From Bacteroides finegoldii DSM 17565 (GTDB lineage: Bacteria; Bacteroidota; Bacteroidia; Bacteroidales; Bacteroidaceae), in the NCBI RefSeq assembly GCF_000156195.1, contig NZ_GG688319.1, positions 251,364 through 315,363 on the forward strand: 64,000 bases of DNA, in the 5' to 3' direction. This document shows, in pieces, positions 28,103 through 35,870 of the stretch. Position 1 is the stretch's first letter; every line of letters begins with the position of its first letter. Made by a program: the position numbers and the translations under genes. Below the pieces are notes generated by a model. It saw nothing but the letters and a program-made list of their open reading frames with translations. It was not told the DNA's origin and searched no databases.

Positions 28103-28310
28103 GACCCTGAAAAGGGTCTCACCCCCGTTAACCGCAATGTCAAAGACTTGCGGATGGCCAGATGACTCCTATACATCCGACCCCAACGGGGTCGAACCAT
28201 ATAATCTGTAGAAAGGTTCGACCTCCGTTGGGGTCGTGGATTGGGAAGGCACTTCGACCCGCACATTGTATCATGTGCGGTTACTTGAAGTTCGACTCCC
28301 GTTGGGGTCG
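28103..28310. repeat. Cluster of GACCCCAACGGGGTC-type inverted repeats
   Basis: Copies at 28178-28198 (CGACCCCAACGG-GGTCGAACC), 28215-28236 and 28290-28310 (both inverted; the first has one extra A), plus a related hairpin GACCC/GGGTC at 28103-28118. Copies 1 and 2 face each other and can form a long stem. They are extragenic. Such GC-rich palindromes in an AT-rich context look like REP-type repeats. Confidence 0.8.
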
Positions 28311-28368
28311 ATGGCTCGTCGTTATTCTGAATCTTAGCAAATCCTCTCTTTTTTAATGAACTGTGTGC

Positions 28369-28397
28369 TTGATCACTGAAAATAATCCTTATTTTTG
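28369..28397 (+). promoter_or_regulatory. Promoter of the small Cys-rich protein gene
   Basis: TTG at 28369-28371, 18 bp, then TATTTTTG at 28390-28397, 36 nt before the start codon. Confidence 0.65.
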
Positions 28398-28433
28398 CCA
28401 CGAGAGTTTTACGAAAGATAAATAGATAAAGTA

Positions 28434-28634
28434 TTGGAAAAGAAACATAACTGTCAGCAGTGCCCACTGAGGCGGCGATACGACCGTTCACCCAAGTCAT
28501 TGTTGGGTCGTTTTTGGCGATGGCACATCAATTTCTGTCCGGGATGGAAAGCCTATTTCCTGTCGCTGAGCGAAGAGGAACGGCATGTATTGAGAAAGCA
28601 ATACGCTTTTCATAAGCCTCAAATCCGCAACTAA
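28434..28634 (+). CDS. Small conserved-looking Cys-rich protein
   Basis: 66 aa with a TTG start behind a good promoter. It contains CxxC near the N terminus (NCQQCPLRRRY), then SLLGRFWRWHINFCPGWKAY and SEEERHVLRKQY. The aromatic and Cys-bearing middle looks conserved rather than random, and I believe that related small proteins occur in other Bacteroides, but I cannot name the family. Composition is Bacteroides-like, so this is chromosome or a Bacteroides passenger inside the IS-bounded block, not part of the Firmicutes module. Confidence 0.6.
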   Translation: MEKKHNCQQCPLRRRYDRSPKSLLGRFWRWHINFCPGWKAYFLSLSEEERHVLRKQYAFHKPQIRN

Positions 28635-28787
28635 GTCCTTCATCGTCCTATTTACGTGTACACGTTCTCTCATTACTGAATTATTAGATAAATTGAGGCT
28701 GAAATACCCACTTCTGCCTACAATACCCCCTTACCCCACAATGCGACTTGAGACAATACGCAGTATCATACCCATAAGTTGTAGTCG

Positions 28788-30074
28788 TCATCCAAAATCA
28801 GTCTGGAATACATCTGCGTAAGCATTATTACAGGTATAGATATTCAGCACATACCACCTTGATGTTCTGATCCATTTGGCTGGTACAGAGACAAATCTGA
28901 AGACAAACGCTTTTATGCGACTTGTTTTATTGGGTCCGAACCTCTTTACGTCAAGTCTTTGGATAATGACCTTGTAGAAGTTACGGATAAGTGCTGTAAG
29001 AAGAAGGAACACTGTGTTCTCTGCCATGAAGGATTTGGGCAATCTGGACCATCCGAAACCATTGTTCATGTCATCGAAGATGCGCTCCTTTCCTCCGCGG
29101 AGGTTATAGAACTCGACAATCTCTCTTACGGAAGGCTCGTAGTCGTTGGTCAGGATGCAGCGGTATGTGTATTCTCCTTCCCAGAGGTCAAGCTCACCGT
29201 CCATCCGTTTCCGCCTTTGAATCACAAGCCGGTATGTCTTGCCTTTCCACTTCTCTACAAGAATGGAATTCAGCTCAAACTCAATGCCGTTGATTTCTCC
29301 CCTCTTCCAGCCTCTGAGAGCGAAGAGGTCATTGTAGAGCGAACTACAGCGGTTGGCACGGATATAGAAGGTCTTGCAGTGGGTGGCAACCTCTTCCACG
29401 ATCTCTTCAGAGCACGAGCCGCAATCAGCTCTGAAACGATTGATAACAAGATTGTTCTGTTCAAACCTTTCGAAGAATCTCTTCAGCGTGTCCTTCTGAT
29501 GGAAACGGACGTTTGTGTTGCCGTCGCTGTTCTCAATGCCGACAATCAAATCTCCAATAACCGCCACACCTGGTCGATAACCAAGGAACTTCTTGTATGT
29601 ATGCTTTGCATCATATTTCTCTGTTTCTATGAACTGGTGGTCGAAATCAACATCATACATCTCACCCTCTTTCAGCTGACCAGCTGCACACATACAATTG
29701 AGCAGTAAGGTATTGAGGGTGTCAGCCGTATTGAAATCGTAGTTCTTACCCGTATCTGACGTGTATGAAATGTTCTCCTGCGTCAGTTCCTTTATCGCTC
29801 TGAGGATAGTGTCAGAGCTGCAGGTACGAAGTGTCGGATGAAGCGAGAGATGGGGCATCAAATGAGTTGTGACATCCTCAATACATGAGCCGCCACAGAA
29901 GTAGATGCTCATGAGAGAACGGATGATTTCGCTGTATTGATAACCATACAGCCTGCATCTTAGACCGAGGGTTGTGTCAATTACATATGACAATGTGGAG
30001 TCAAATTGCTCCATCATTGCAAATATTCCTCCAAAAGGAGTGAGTTTCTCAGATTTTATTGCTTTCTTTGCCAT
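28788..30074 (-). CDS. IS1380-family DDE transposase (copy B)
   Basis: 428 aa, apparently intact, with DVDFDHQFIETEKYDAK, FRADCGSCSEEIV and GGKERIFDDMNNGFGW as the catalytic landmarks. Compared with copy A, one residue is missing near position 42 (RCR-SIIGYQ against RCRLYGYQ) and there are many substitutions, so they are separate IS variants. Confidence 0.93.
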   Translation of the reverse strand: MAKKAIKSEKLTPFGGIFAMMEQFDSTLSYVIDTTLGLRCRLYGYQYSEIIRSLMSIYFCGGSCIEDVTTHLMPHLSLHPTLRTCSSDTILRAIKELTQENISYTSDTGKNYDFNTADTLNTLLLNCMCAAGQLKEGEMYDVDFDHQFIETEKYDAKHTYKKFLGYRPGVAVIGDLIVGIENSDGNTNVRFHQKDTLKRFFERFEQNNLVINRFRADCGSCSEEIVEEVATHCKTFYIRANRCSSLYNDLFALRGWKRGEINGIEFELNSILVEKWKGKTYRLVIQRRKRMDGELDLWEGEYTYRCILTNDYEPSVREIVEFYNLRGGKERIFDDMNNGFGWSRLPKSFMAENTVFLLLTALIRNFYKVIIQRLDVKRFGPNKTSRIKAFVFRFVSVPAKWIRTSRWYVLNIYTCNNAYADVFQTDFG

Positions 30075-30143
30075 GTCTGTCGGGTTTGATACATATTTTG
30101 ATTTGCAACACTAAGATAGGTGAAAAATCTGACATGACAAAAT

Positions 30144-30188
30144 CCTGAGCAACTTTTTGTTGCTCAGGTACTTAAAAAGTTATATTTA
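30144..30188 (+). promoter_or_regulatory. Perfect hairpin and outward promoter at the right end of IS copy B
   Basis: Arms CCTGAGCAAC (30144-30153) and GTTGCTCAGG (30159-30168) with a T5 loop. TTTG at 30156-30159, 21 bp, then TATATTTA at 30181-30188 form an outward promoter aimed at the beta-lactamase gene. The hairpin probably shields the transposase from outside transcription. Confidence 0.6.
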
Positions 30189-30229
30189 TAATAGTGTTGC
30201 GGAATTAAGGTTTAACAAAAAAATAGATT

Positions 30230-31116
30230 ATGCGCTCATTCATTATTCTTCTCTGTCTGATACCGACTCTCCTTTTTGCCCGACAGAGCCAGCTCAAGAC
30301 ACTGTTAGAACAAGCTATTAAAGGGAAAAAGGCGGAAATAGGGATTGCCGTTATTATCGATGGAAAGATACAGTCACTGTGAATAACGACATCCAATATC
30401 CGCTGATGAGTGTTTTCAAGTTCCATCAGGCAGTGGCTTTGGCCGATTATATGGATAAAAAGAGATTGCCGCTAGGGACTCTGTTGTCAATTAAGAAATC
30501 AGATTTAAAACCAAATACATACAGTCCGTTGCGAGATCAGTTTCCACAGGGAGGATTCGAAATGAGTATCGCTGATTTATTGAAATACACCCTGCAACAG
30601 AGCGACAATAATGCTTGTGATATTCTTTTCAATTATCAAGGCGGGCCGGATTCTGTCAACCGGTATATACAATCACTGGGGATTCGTGATTGCGAGATCA
30701 CTCATACAGAGAACGATATGCACGAAGACTTAGACCTCTGCTATAGCAACTGGAGCACACCGCTGGCTGCTGCCAAATTACTGGAAATATTCCGCCGCAA
30801 AACATTGTTCGATGAAGCCTACAAAAACTTCATCTATCAGACAATGGTAGAATGCCAGACCGGGCAGGACCGTCTGGTTGCCCCGTTACTGGGCAAAGGG
30901 GTAACCGTAGGACATAAAACAGGAACGGGAGATTTCAATGCGAAAGGACAGCAGATAGGCTGCAATGACATTGGCTTCGTTCTCCTACCCAACGGACACG
31001 CATACAGTATAGCCGTTTTCGTGAAAGACTCTGCGGAAAGCAGTCTGAAAAACAGTAAGATTATCGCTGATATTTCCCGCATTGTCTATAAATATGTAAT
31101 CCGGACAACAAAGTAA
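30230..31116 (+). pseudogene. Class A (Bacteroides subgroup) beta-lactamase, one-base frameshift
   Basis: Serine beta-lactamase of the CepA/CblA/CfxA-like A2 group. The first frame gives a signal peptide (MRSFIILLCLIPTLLFA) and about 46 residues, then stops; the second frame, open before 30379, carries the catalytic SVFK (S70-x-x-K), SDN of SDNNACD and KTG of HKTGTGD. Adding one A in GGAAAG near 30365 restores IDGKDTVTVNND and a 295-aa protein. As written it is inactive. An IS with outward promoter sits directly upstream, the arrangement that usually raises beta-lactamase expression, so the frameshift deserves checking by resequencing. Confidence 0.88.
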
Positions 31117-31162
31117 TACAACAACGATAACAATAAAGATAAAGACAAAAATTAAAATCAGC

Positions 31163-32536
31163 ATGAAACTACATCATATCGCTATCTGGACTTTTCGTCT
31201 GGAAGAATTAAAAGATTTCTATGTCCGCTTTCTAGGTGGAACGAGTAATGAAAAATACATCAATCCGAAGAAAGGATTCGAGTCCTATTTCATCTCTTTC
31301 GGAGAAGGCCCTTCTCTGGAATTGATGAGCCGGACAGACGTACAAAATACTCCGATAGAAGAGAACCGTCTTGGGCTGACGCATCTTGCCTTCACCTTCC
31401 CCAGCCGAGAAGAAGTGCTTCGCTTCACGGAACAAATGCGCTCCGAGGGATACATCATAGCAGGCGAGCCACGTACTTCGGGAGATGGTTATTTCGAAAG
31501 TGTAGTTCTTGATCCTGACGGTAACCGGATAGAATGCGTATGCCCCCCGCAGGCAGACGAACCACAGGATGATTGTTCGTTTGAAACGGAACGCTTACTC
31601 ATCCGGCCTTTTCGGGAAAATGATGCAGAAACATTCTTCGCTTGTTGCCAGAATCCGAATCTGGGCAATAATGCCGGATGGGCTCCCCATAAATCGATAA
31701 AAGAATCGCGCGAAATCCTCCAGAACGTGTTTATCGGTCAGGAGGATATCTGGGCTATAACACTGAAAGACACACGACAGCTCATCGGCTCCATCGGCAT
31801 CGTCCCCGACCCGAAGCGGGAGAACCCGCAAGTACGTATGCTGGGATACTGGCTCGACGAGCCTCACTGGGGAAAAGGATATATGACGGAAGCGGTACAA
31901 GCTGTGCTTAATTATGGTTTCAACGAACTTCAGCTCAGCCTTATCACCGCCAACTGTTATCCGCACAACAAGCGGTCTCAGCAAGTATTGGAACGTAACG
32001 GCTTTATCTGTGAAGGTATACTGCATCAGGCGGAACTTACCTACAACGGAAATATATACGATCACCTGTGCTATTATCTGCCTAATATATGCCGACCTGT
32101 TCCGGAAGACTACGACGAGATTCTGCAAGTATGGGAAGATTCCGTACGCCATACGCATCACTTCCTCACGGAAGAGCATATCCAATTCTACAAACCATTG
32201 GTACGCAACCACTACTTATCGGCTGTAGAACTGTATATCATCCGCAATACCAATGGAAAGATTGTCGCCTTTATGGGACTGAGCGACGAACTCATCGAAA
32301 TGCTGTTCGTAAGCCCCGGCGAACAGGGAAAAGGATATGGCAGACGATTGCTGGAATACGCCACCCGGAGAAAACAGATAAATAAAGTAGACGTAAACGA
32401 GCAGAACGACAAAGCACTCGGATTTTATCTCCGCATGGGATTCCGGATCATAGGCCGAGATGAAACAGACGGTATGGGCAAGCCTTATCCGATTCTCCAT
32501 CTGCAACTACCGGAGGCAGAGAACGGCAACAAATAA
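31163..32536 (+). CDS. Three-domain fusion: VOC (glyoxalase-like) + GNAT + GNAT
   Basis: 457 aa. Residues 1-125 are a vicinal-oxygen-chelate domain (HHIAIW, LGLTHLAFTF, DPDGNRIECV with the metal-ligand-type E). Residues 140-308 are a RimJ/RimL-like acetyltransferase (FETERLLIRPF, GYWLDEPHWGKGYMTEAV, NKRSQQVLERNGF). Residues 309-452 are a second acetyltransferase (ELYIIRNTNGKIVAFMGL, EMLFVSPGEQGKGYGRRLL, KALGFYLRMGFRIIGR). Both GNAT domains keep an acetyl-CoA loop (G-x-G-Y). The physiological substrates are unknown; the fusion suggests a shared target or co-regulation. Confidence 0.88.
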   Translation: MKLHHIAIWTFRLEELKDFYVRFLGGTSNEKYINPKKGFESYFISFGEGPSLELMSRTDVQNTPIEENRLGLTHLAFTFPSREEVLRFTEQMRSEGYIIAGEPRTSGDGYFESVVLDPDGNRIECVCPPQADEPQDDCSFETERLLIRPFRENDAETFFACCQNPNLGNNAGWAPHKSIKESREILQNVFIGQEDIWAITLKDTRQLIGSIGIVPDPKRENPQVRMLGYWLDEPHWGKGYMTEAVQAVLNYGFNELQLSLITANCYPHNKRSQQVLERNGFICEGILHQAELTYNGNIYDHLCYYLPNICRPVPEDYDEILQVWEDSVRHTHHFLTEEHIQFYKPLVRNHYLSAVELYIIRNTNGKIVAFMGLSDELIEMLFVSPGEQGKGYGRRLLEYATRRKQINKVDVNEQNDKALGFYLRMGFRIIGRDETDGMGKPYPILHLQLPEAENGNK

Positions 32537-32570
32537 AAACAACTCATTCCCCCCAAAAAACGAGAGCCAT

Positions 32571-33095
32571 ATGAACCTGCGTGCAAGACTATCTGAGCGT
32601 GTACACATCGAGAATATCAGAGAGATACTTCATTACATACAAGACAACGAACGCCTCAGAGAAGAAATCTACCGGTTGATATATGATGAGGACAGCATCG
32701 TCTCTTACCAGGCACTGTGGGTTTGTACCCATTTCTCGAAACCGGAAGTAGAATGGCTGAGCGGGAAACAAAATGAATTGATTGATGCAACGCTTACCTG
32801 CCCGCATTCAGGAAAACGAAGAATGCTCTTGAACCTGCTATGTCAGCAACCGCTAGCCGACCCTCCACGGGTGGACTTGCTGGATTTCTGCATAGAGCGT
32901 ATGGTATCCCGGCAGGAACCGCCCGGAGTGCAGTCACTTTGCATCAAACTTGCTTACCAGCTGACCCGTTTCATCCCGGAGCTTCAACAAGAATTGCGCA
33001 CAATGCTGGAAATCATGGAACCCGAATTACTGGTTCCCGCTATCCGCTCTGTGCGCAAAAACACGTTGAAGGCAATCAAGGCAAAGAAGAACTAA
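32571..33095 (+). CDS. HEAT-like helical repeat protein of unknown function
   Basis: 174 aa, all-helical, with repeated ~30-residue units (IREILHYIQDNERLREEIYR; VSYQALWVCTHFSKPEVEWL; RRMLLNLLCQQPL; SLCIKLAYQLTRFIPELQQE). No catalytic motif. I start at the ATG at 32571, 35 bp after the acetyltransferase fusion; the frame is open further upstream only by overlapping that gene. The basic C terminus (SVRKNTLKAIKAKKN) could contact nucleic acid. It overlaps the convergent peptidase gene by 4 bp. Confidence 0.75.
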   Translation: MNLRARLSERVHIENIREILHYIQDNERLREEIYRLIYDEDSIVSYQALWVCTHFSKPEVEWLSGKQNELIDATLTCPHSGKRRMLLNLLCQQPLADPPRVDLLDFCIERMVSRQEPPGVQSLCIKLAYQLTRFIPELQQELRTMLEIMEPELLVPAIRSVRKNTLKAIKAKKN

Positions 33096-34636
33096 TAATT
33101 CTTCATCAGTTCCTTAAAATACCATTGCATCTTCCCAAAATTCTCCAGGGATATATACTCATTTTCGTTATGTATCGTACGCTGCTCGTACTGGTTCAGA
33201 CAAATAGGCAAGAAACGGTAGATGTCATCGCTCACCGTCTGATATTTGTAGGAATCGGTACCCCCAATCGTAATATAAGAGGTAACGATAGCTGCGGGAT
33301 ATATTTTTGCCATCTCTTCCTTGATAATCTCGAAGCCTCTAACGTTCTCAGGAGAGATGCTTGAAGGCTCACGTTCCGATACCACATGAATGGCAACATC
33401 GTAACCTTCACACAACTTCTTTACATGCTCTATCACCCCGGCAACCGATTCACCGGGCAAAATGCGGAAGTTTACAGTAACCTCAGCCTCCGAAGCCAAT
33501 ACATTGGCCGCATCACTGCCTTTAGCCATCGTGATGGCGGTTGTAGTGCGTACCAGCGCATTGGAGGCGGGAGATTTTTCCATAGTCTTCAGCAGTAGCG
33601 GTTCGAGCAGCCATTGATTGGCTATCGCCATCTGCGAAAAGAATCCCATTTCCTCTCCTACATTATCGAAAAATGCTGCTATGGGAGAAATGATTTCTGC
33701 CGGGAACTGGTTGTCATTCAGCTTCTCTATGATTTCTGCAGCATACACCAGAGAACTCTTTGAAGGTGGCATCGAAGAATGCCCTCCCATCCCTTTTATC
33801 GTAAGGCGCAAGGTCAGAAAGCCTTTTTCTCCCACTCCCACCAATGCCAACGGTTCTTGTATGGATTCTATTGCCGAACCGGGAGCTGCAATGATGCCTC
33901 CTTCGTCATAAACCGCACTGAAGCGTAGCCCTTTCTGTTTAAAATAATCGGCAATTTTGAAAGCCCCCTGACGTCCGCTCACTTCCTCGTCTTGCCCGAA
34001 AGCAAACCAGATGTCTCTTTCCGGTTGGAAGCCTTCGGCTATCAGGTTATCCGCTCCCTCCATCAGAGAGAAGAGCATACATTTCATATCAAGTGTTCCA
34101 CGACCGTATATGCGTCCGCCTGCAACAGCTCCTGAGAAGGGAGGATAATCCCACTTTTCCGAATAAGTCCTGATGGGAGGCAACGGTTTGTCGTCAAACC
34201 GGAAAACCGTATCTGCAACAGTCGCCGTAGACGGATCATATCCGACTACTGGAACCACATCGTAATGGGACAAGAATAATATCGGTTTCAGATCACTGTT
34301 CTTGCCTTTCCAATGAAACACCAGCCCGTATGTATTAATGGTATCTACATCCATCACCCTATATACCTCCGGATAAGAATCGGCCAGGTACTTCATAAAT
34401 TCATCGAAAGGCTTGAAATCAGTCTCTTCATACACTTCATTACTGATTGTCGGGATTCGTATTCCTCCGACAAAACGACGTACTGATTGCTCCGAAGGAG
34501 CTGTGTTCACCAGTTCTTTATCATCCGCATTCTTGGGCACTTTACCAAATTTATAAGTTACGGTCCGTACTATCAAAACCAGAATAAGTATAAGCAACAG
34601 GATTAATAAAACTGCTAAAATCTTTTTCATTTTCAT
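33092..34636 (-). CDS. M20-family metallopeptidase (carboxypeptidase S-like), membrane-anchored
   Basis: 514 aa. An N-terminal membrane anchor (residues 5-27, ILAVLLILLLILILVLIVRT) leads to a periplasmic or surface-facing M20 catalytic domain. Zinc ligands and catalytic residues are in LSHYDVVP, GRGTLDMK and GQDEEVSG, with the dimerisation-domain motif GGHSSMPP. It cleaves peptides or N-acylated amino acids in this family; substrate unknown. No neighbour gives further clues. Confidence 0.92.
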   Translation of the reverse strand: MKMKKILAVLLILLLILILVLIVRTVTYKFGKVPKNADDKELVNTAPSEQSVRRFVGGIRIPTISNEVYEETDFKPFDEFMKYLADSYPEVYRVMDVDTINTYGLVFHWKGKNSDLKPILFLSHYDVVPVVGYDPSTATVADTVFRFDDKPLPPIRTYSEKWDYPPFSGAVAGGRIYGRGTLDMKCMLFSLMEGADNLIAEGFQPERDIWFAFGQDEEVSGRQGAFKIADYFKQKGLRFSAVYDEGGIIAAPGSAIESIQEPLALVGVGEKGFLTLRLTIKGMGGHSSMPPSKSSLVYAAEIIEKLNDNQFPAEIISPIAAFFDNVGEEMGFFSQMAIANQWLLEPLLLKTMEKSPASNALVRTTTAITMAKGSDAANVLASEAEVTVNFRILPGESVAGVIEHVKKLCEGYDVAIHVVSEREPSSISPENVRGFEIIKEEMAKIYPAAIVTSYITIGGTDSYKYQTVSDDIYRFLPICLNQYEQRTIHNENEYISLENFGKMQWYFKELMKNY

Positions 34637-34769
34637 ATATCAATGCTTTATTATAAAACATAAATGGAACATTATTGTTTTGAGAATATGCTTTTGCGAG
34701 AGGAATCCGCATCGGTTGAATACCCCGTGAAAGCAGCTTATAATAAACCTTTAACTAGAAATTAAAATT

Positions 34770-34927
34770 ATGTGTACAAGAGTCGTTTATTCGGAAAAGA
34801 AACAGACTTGTCGGAAGGAGCTCCGGTACTCAAATTATCTATCGCCAACGGTGAAACTTATCATGGAAATGCAACGAAAGAGTTTAAACCGGCACAGCCG
34901 TTCAGATTTATGGGAGTAAAAGGATAA
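34770..34927 (+). pseudogene. Remnant of a bile-salt-hydrolase (choloylglycine hydrolase) family gene
   Basis: The ATG at 34770 encodes MCTRVVY, the start of the Ntn-hydrolase family in which Cys2 becomes the catalytic nucleophile. Seven codons later, in another frame, the sequence continues as a typical family C terminus (LSEGAPVLKLSIANGETYHG ... EFKPAQPFRF) to the TAA at 34925. About 300 codons are missing, so this is an internal deletion with a frame change. The call rests on recall of both ends; it cannot make an enzyme. Confidence 0.6.
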
Positions 34928-34929
34928 AA

Positions 34930-35017
34930 TTATCCCCGGAAACGATCCATCTGAAGCACATCCCAAAAGTTTTTGTATCTAACTTTTGAGACGTATTTCG
35001 ATCATTTCCGGGGATAA
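34930..35017. repeat. 88-bp nested-stem (MITE-like) inverted repeat
   Basis: Outer arms of 18 bp with one mismatch (TTATCCCCGGAAA core at 34930-34942 and its complement at 35005-35017), and an inner stem CAAAAGTT (34964-34971) with AACTTTTG (34981-34988). It lies between the hydrolase remnant and the convergent MaoC gene, and could act as a two-way terminator. Confidence 0.75.
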
Positions 35018-35042
35018 AATCTGTTTCTTTAACAGCTTGCCA

Positions 35043-35507
35043 TTAATTGAAATAATAAAGGAATACAGCAATTCCTTCCAACGCCTTCTTTGGTTGGTCT
35101 TTTATTTCGATAGCAAACTTGATTTCCGCTTTTGCCACACCACGCAGATTAGTCAGCGAGTGCAAAGTAGTCACCAGACGGATGCTCTGTCCTGACAATA
35201 CAGCCTGACCGAATTTCATTTTGTCCATGCCGTAGTTAATCATCATTTTCAGGTTATTCACCTGAATAATCTGATTCCACAAATAAGGAAGCATGGATAA
35301 TGTCAGGTAGCCGTGAGCAATCGTGCTATGATAAGGGCTGTCTACTTTAGCACGTTCCGTATCTACATGAATCCATTGATGATCCAGCGTTGCATCAGCA
35401 AAAAGATTGATACGTTCCTGCGAGAGTTCCACATAATCGGAAACACCTATCTGTTGGCCTACTAGTTTTTCGAATTCTTCGTACGAATTGATAATTACTT
35501 TTTCCAT
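35043..35507 (-). CDS. MaoC-like (R)-specific enoyl-CoA hydratase
   Basis: 154-aa single hot-dog-fold hydratase. The hydratase-2 motif is complete: D and H in ATLDHQWIHVD and the downstream STIAHGYLTLSM. It hydrates trans-2-enoyl-CoA to (R)-3-hydroxyacyl-CoA; in Bacteroides its pathway role is not clear. Monocistronic. Confidence 0.9.
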   Translation of the reverse strand: MEKVIINSYEEFEKLVGQQIGVSDYVELSQERINLFADATLDHQWIHVDTERAKVDSPYHSTIAHGYLTLSMLPYLWNQIIQVNNLKMMINYGMDKMKFGQAVLSGQSIRLVTTLHSLTNLRGVAKAEIKFAIEIKDQPKKALEGIAVFLYYFN

Positions 35508-35627
35508 AAGTCTTATCGTTTTTATGGGGGTTATTTACTATTAAATTGGGGACAAAAATAGGAAAAATAAACTGATATGCCACCAAATTTATAAATAAAA
35601 GCAAGGAATGAAGTATTTAGGTATGTT

Positions 35628-35799
35628 TTACAAACCGGAAGCCCGTTTCAGTGCTTCTGACAAAATACTGTAACCCCTGCCATTCAAATGTAAATCGTCG
35701 AGAGTCAACTCCGGAAGTAAAGTAGACATCCAATGCCCAAAATGCCATGTGACTGTTGCCAAGAAAGGCAAATTTAGGTTTCTCTCCCATTCTATTCAT
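35628..35799 (-). pseudogene. Remnant of an SGNH/GDSL hydrolase gene
   Basis: The frame from 35799 encodes KPKFAFLGNSHMAFW, resembling block I of SGNH hydrolases. In a second frame the segment up to the TAA at 35628 reads LTLDDLHLNGRGYSILSEAL, the block V region with catalytic Asp-x-x-His. The ~150 codons between are gone and the frames differ. A 35-bp-scale deletion cannot explain this; most of the gene has been lost. Confidence 0.55.
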
Positions 35800-35870
35800 G
35801 TTACTTCATTCGATAATTCACAGATTTACTTTACTTTTGCAAAGGTAATCACATTCATATATATAAACCG

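Larger units (their letters stand above)
28729..30210 (-). mobile_element. IS1380-family insertion sequence (copy B)
   Basis: About 1.48 kb, same orientation as copy A. The left end shares CCTTACCCCACAATGCGACTT with copy A and the right end AGTGTTGCGGAATTAAGG. The upstream segment is about 110 bp shorter than in copy A. No target duplication flanks it. Its right end lies 19 bp before the beta-lactamase ATG. Confidence 0.85.

Noticed and set aside
28178-28310. tRNA gene or fragment, suggested by GGTTCGAC
   Set aside because: The motif is part of GC palindromes; no acceptor, D or anticodon arms can be drawn.
35628-35799. 60-aa small protein starting MNRMGEKPKF
   Set aside because: The recognisable C-terminal motif lies in another frame; the sequence is better explained as a deleted SGNH hydrolase.
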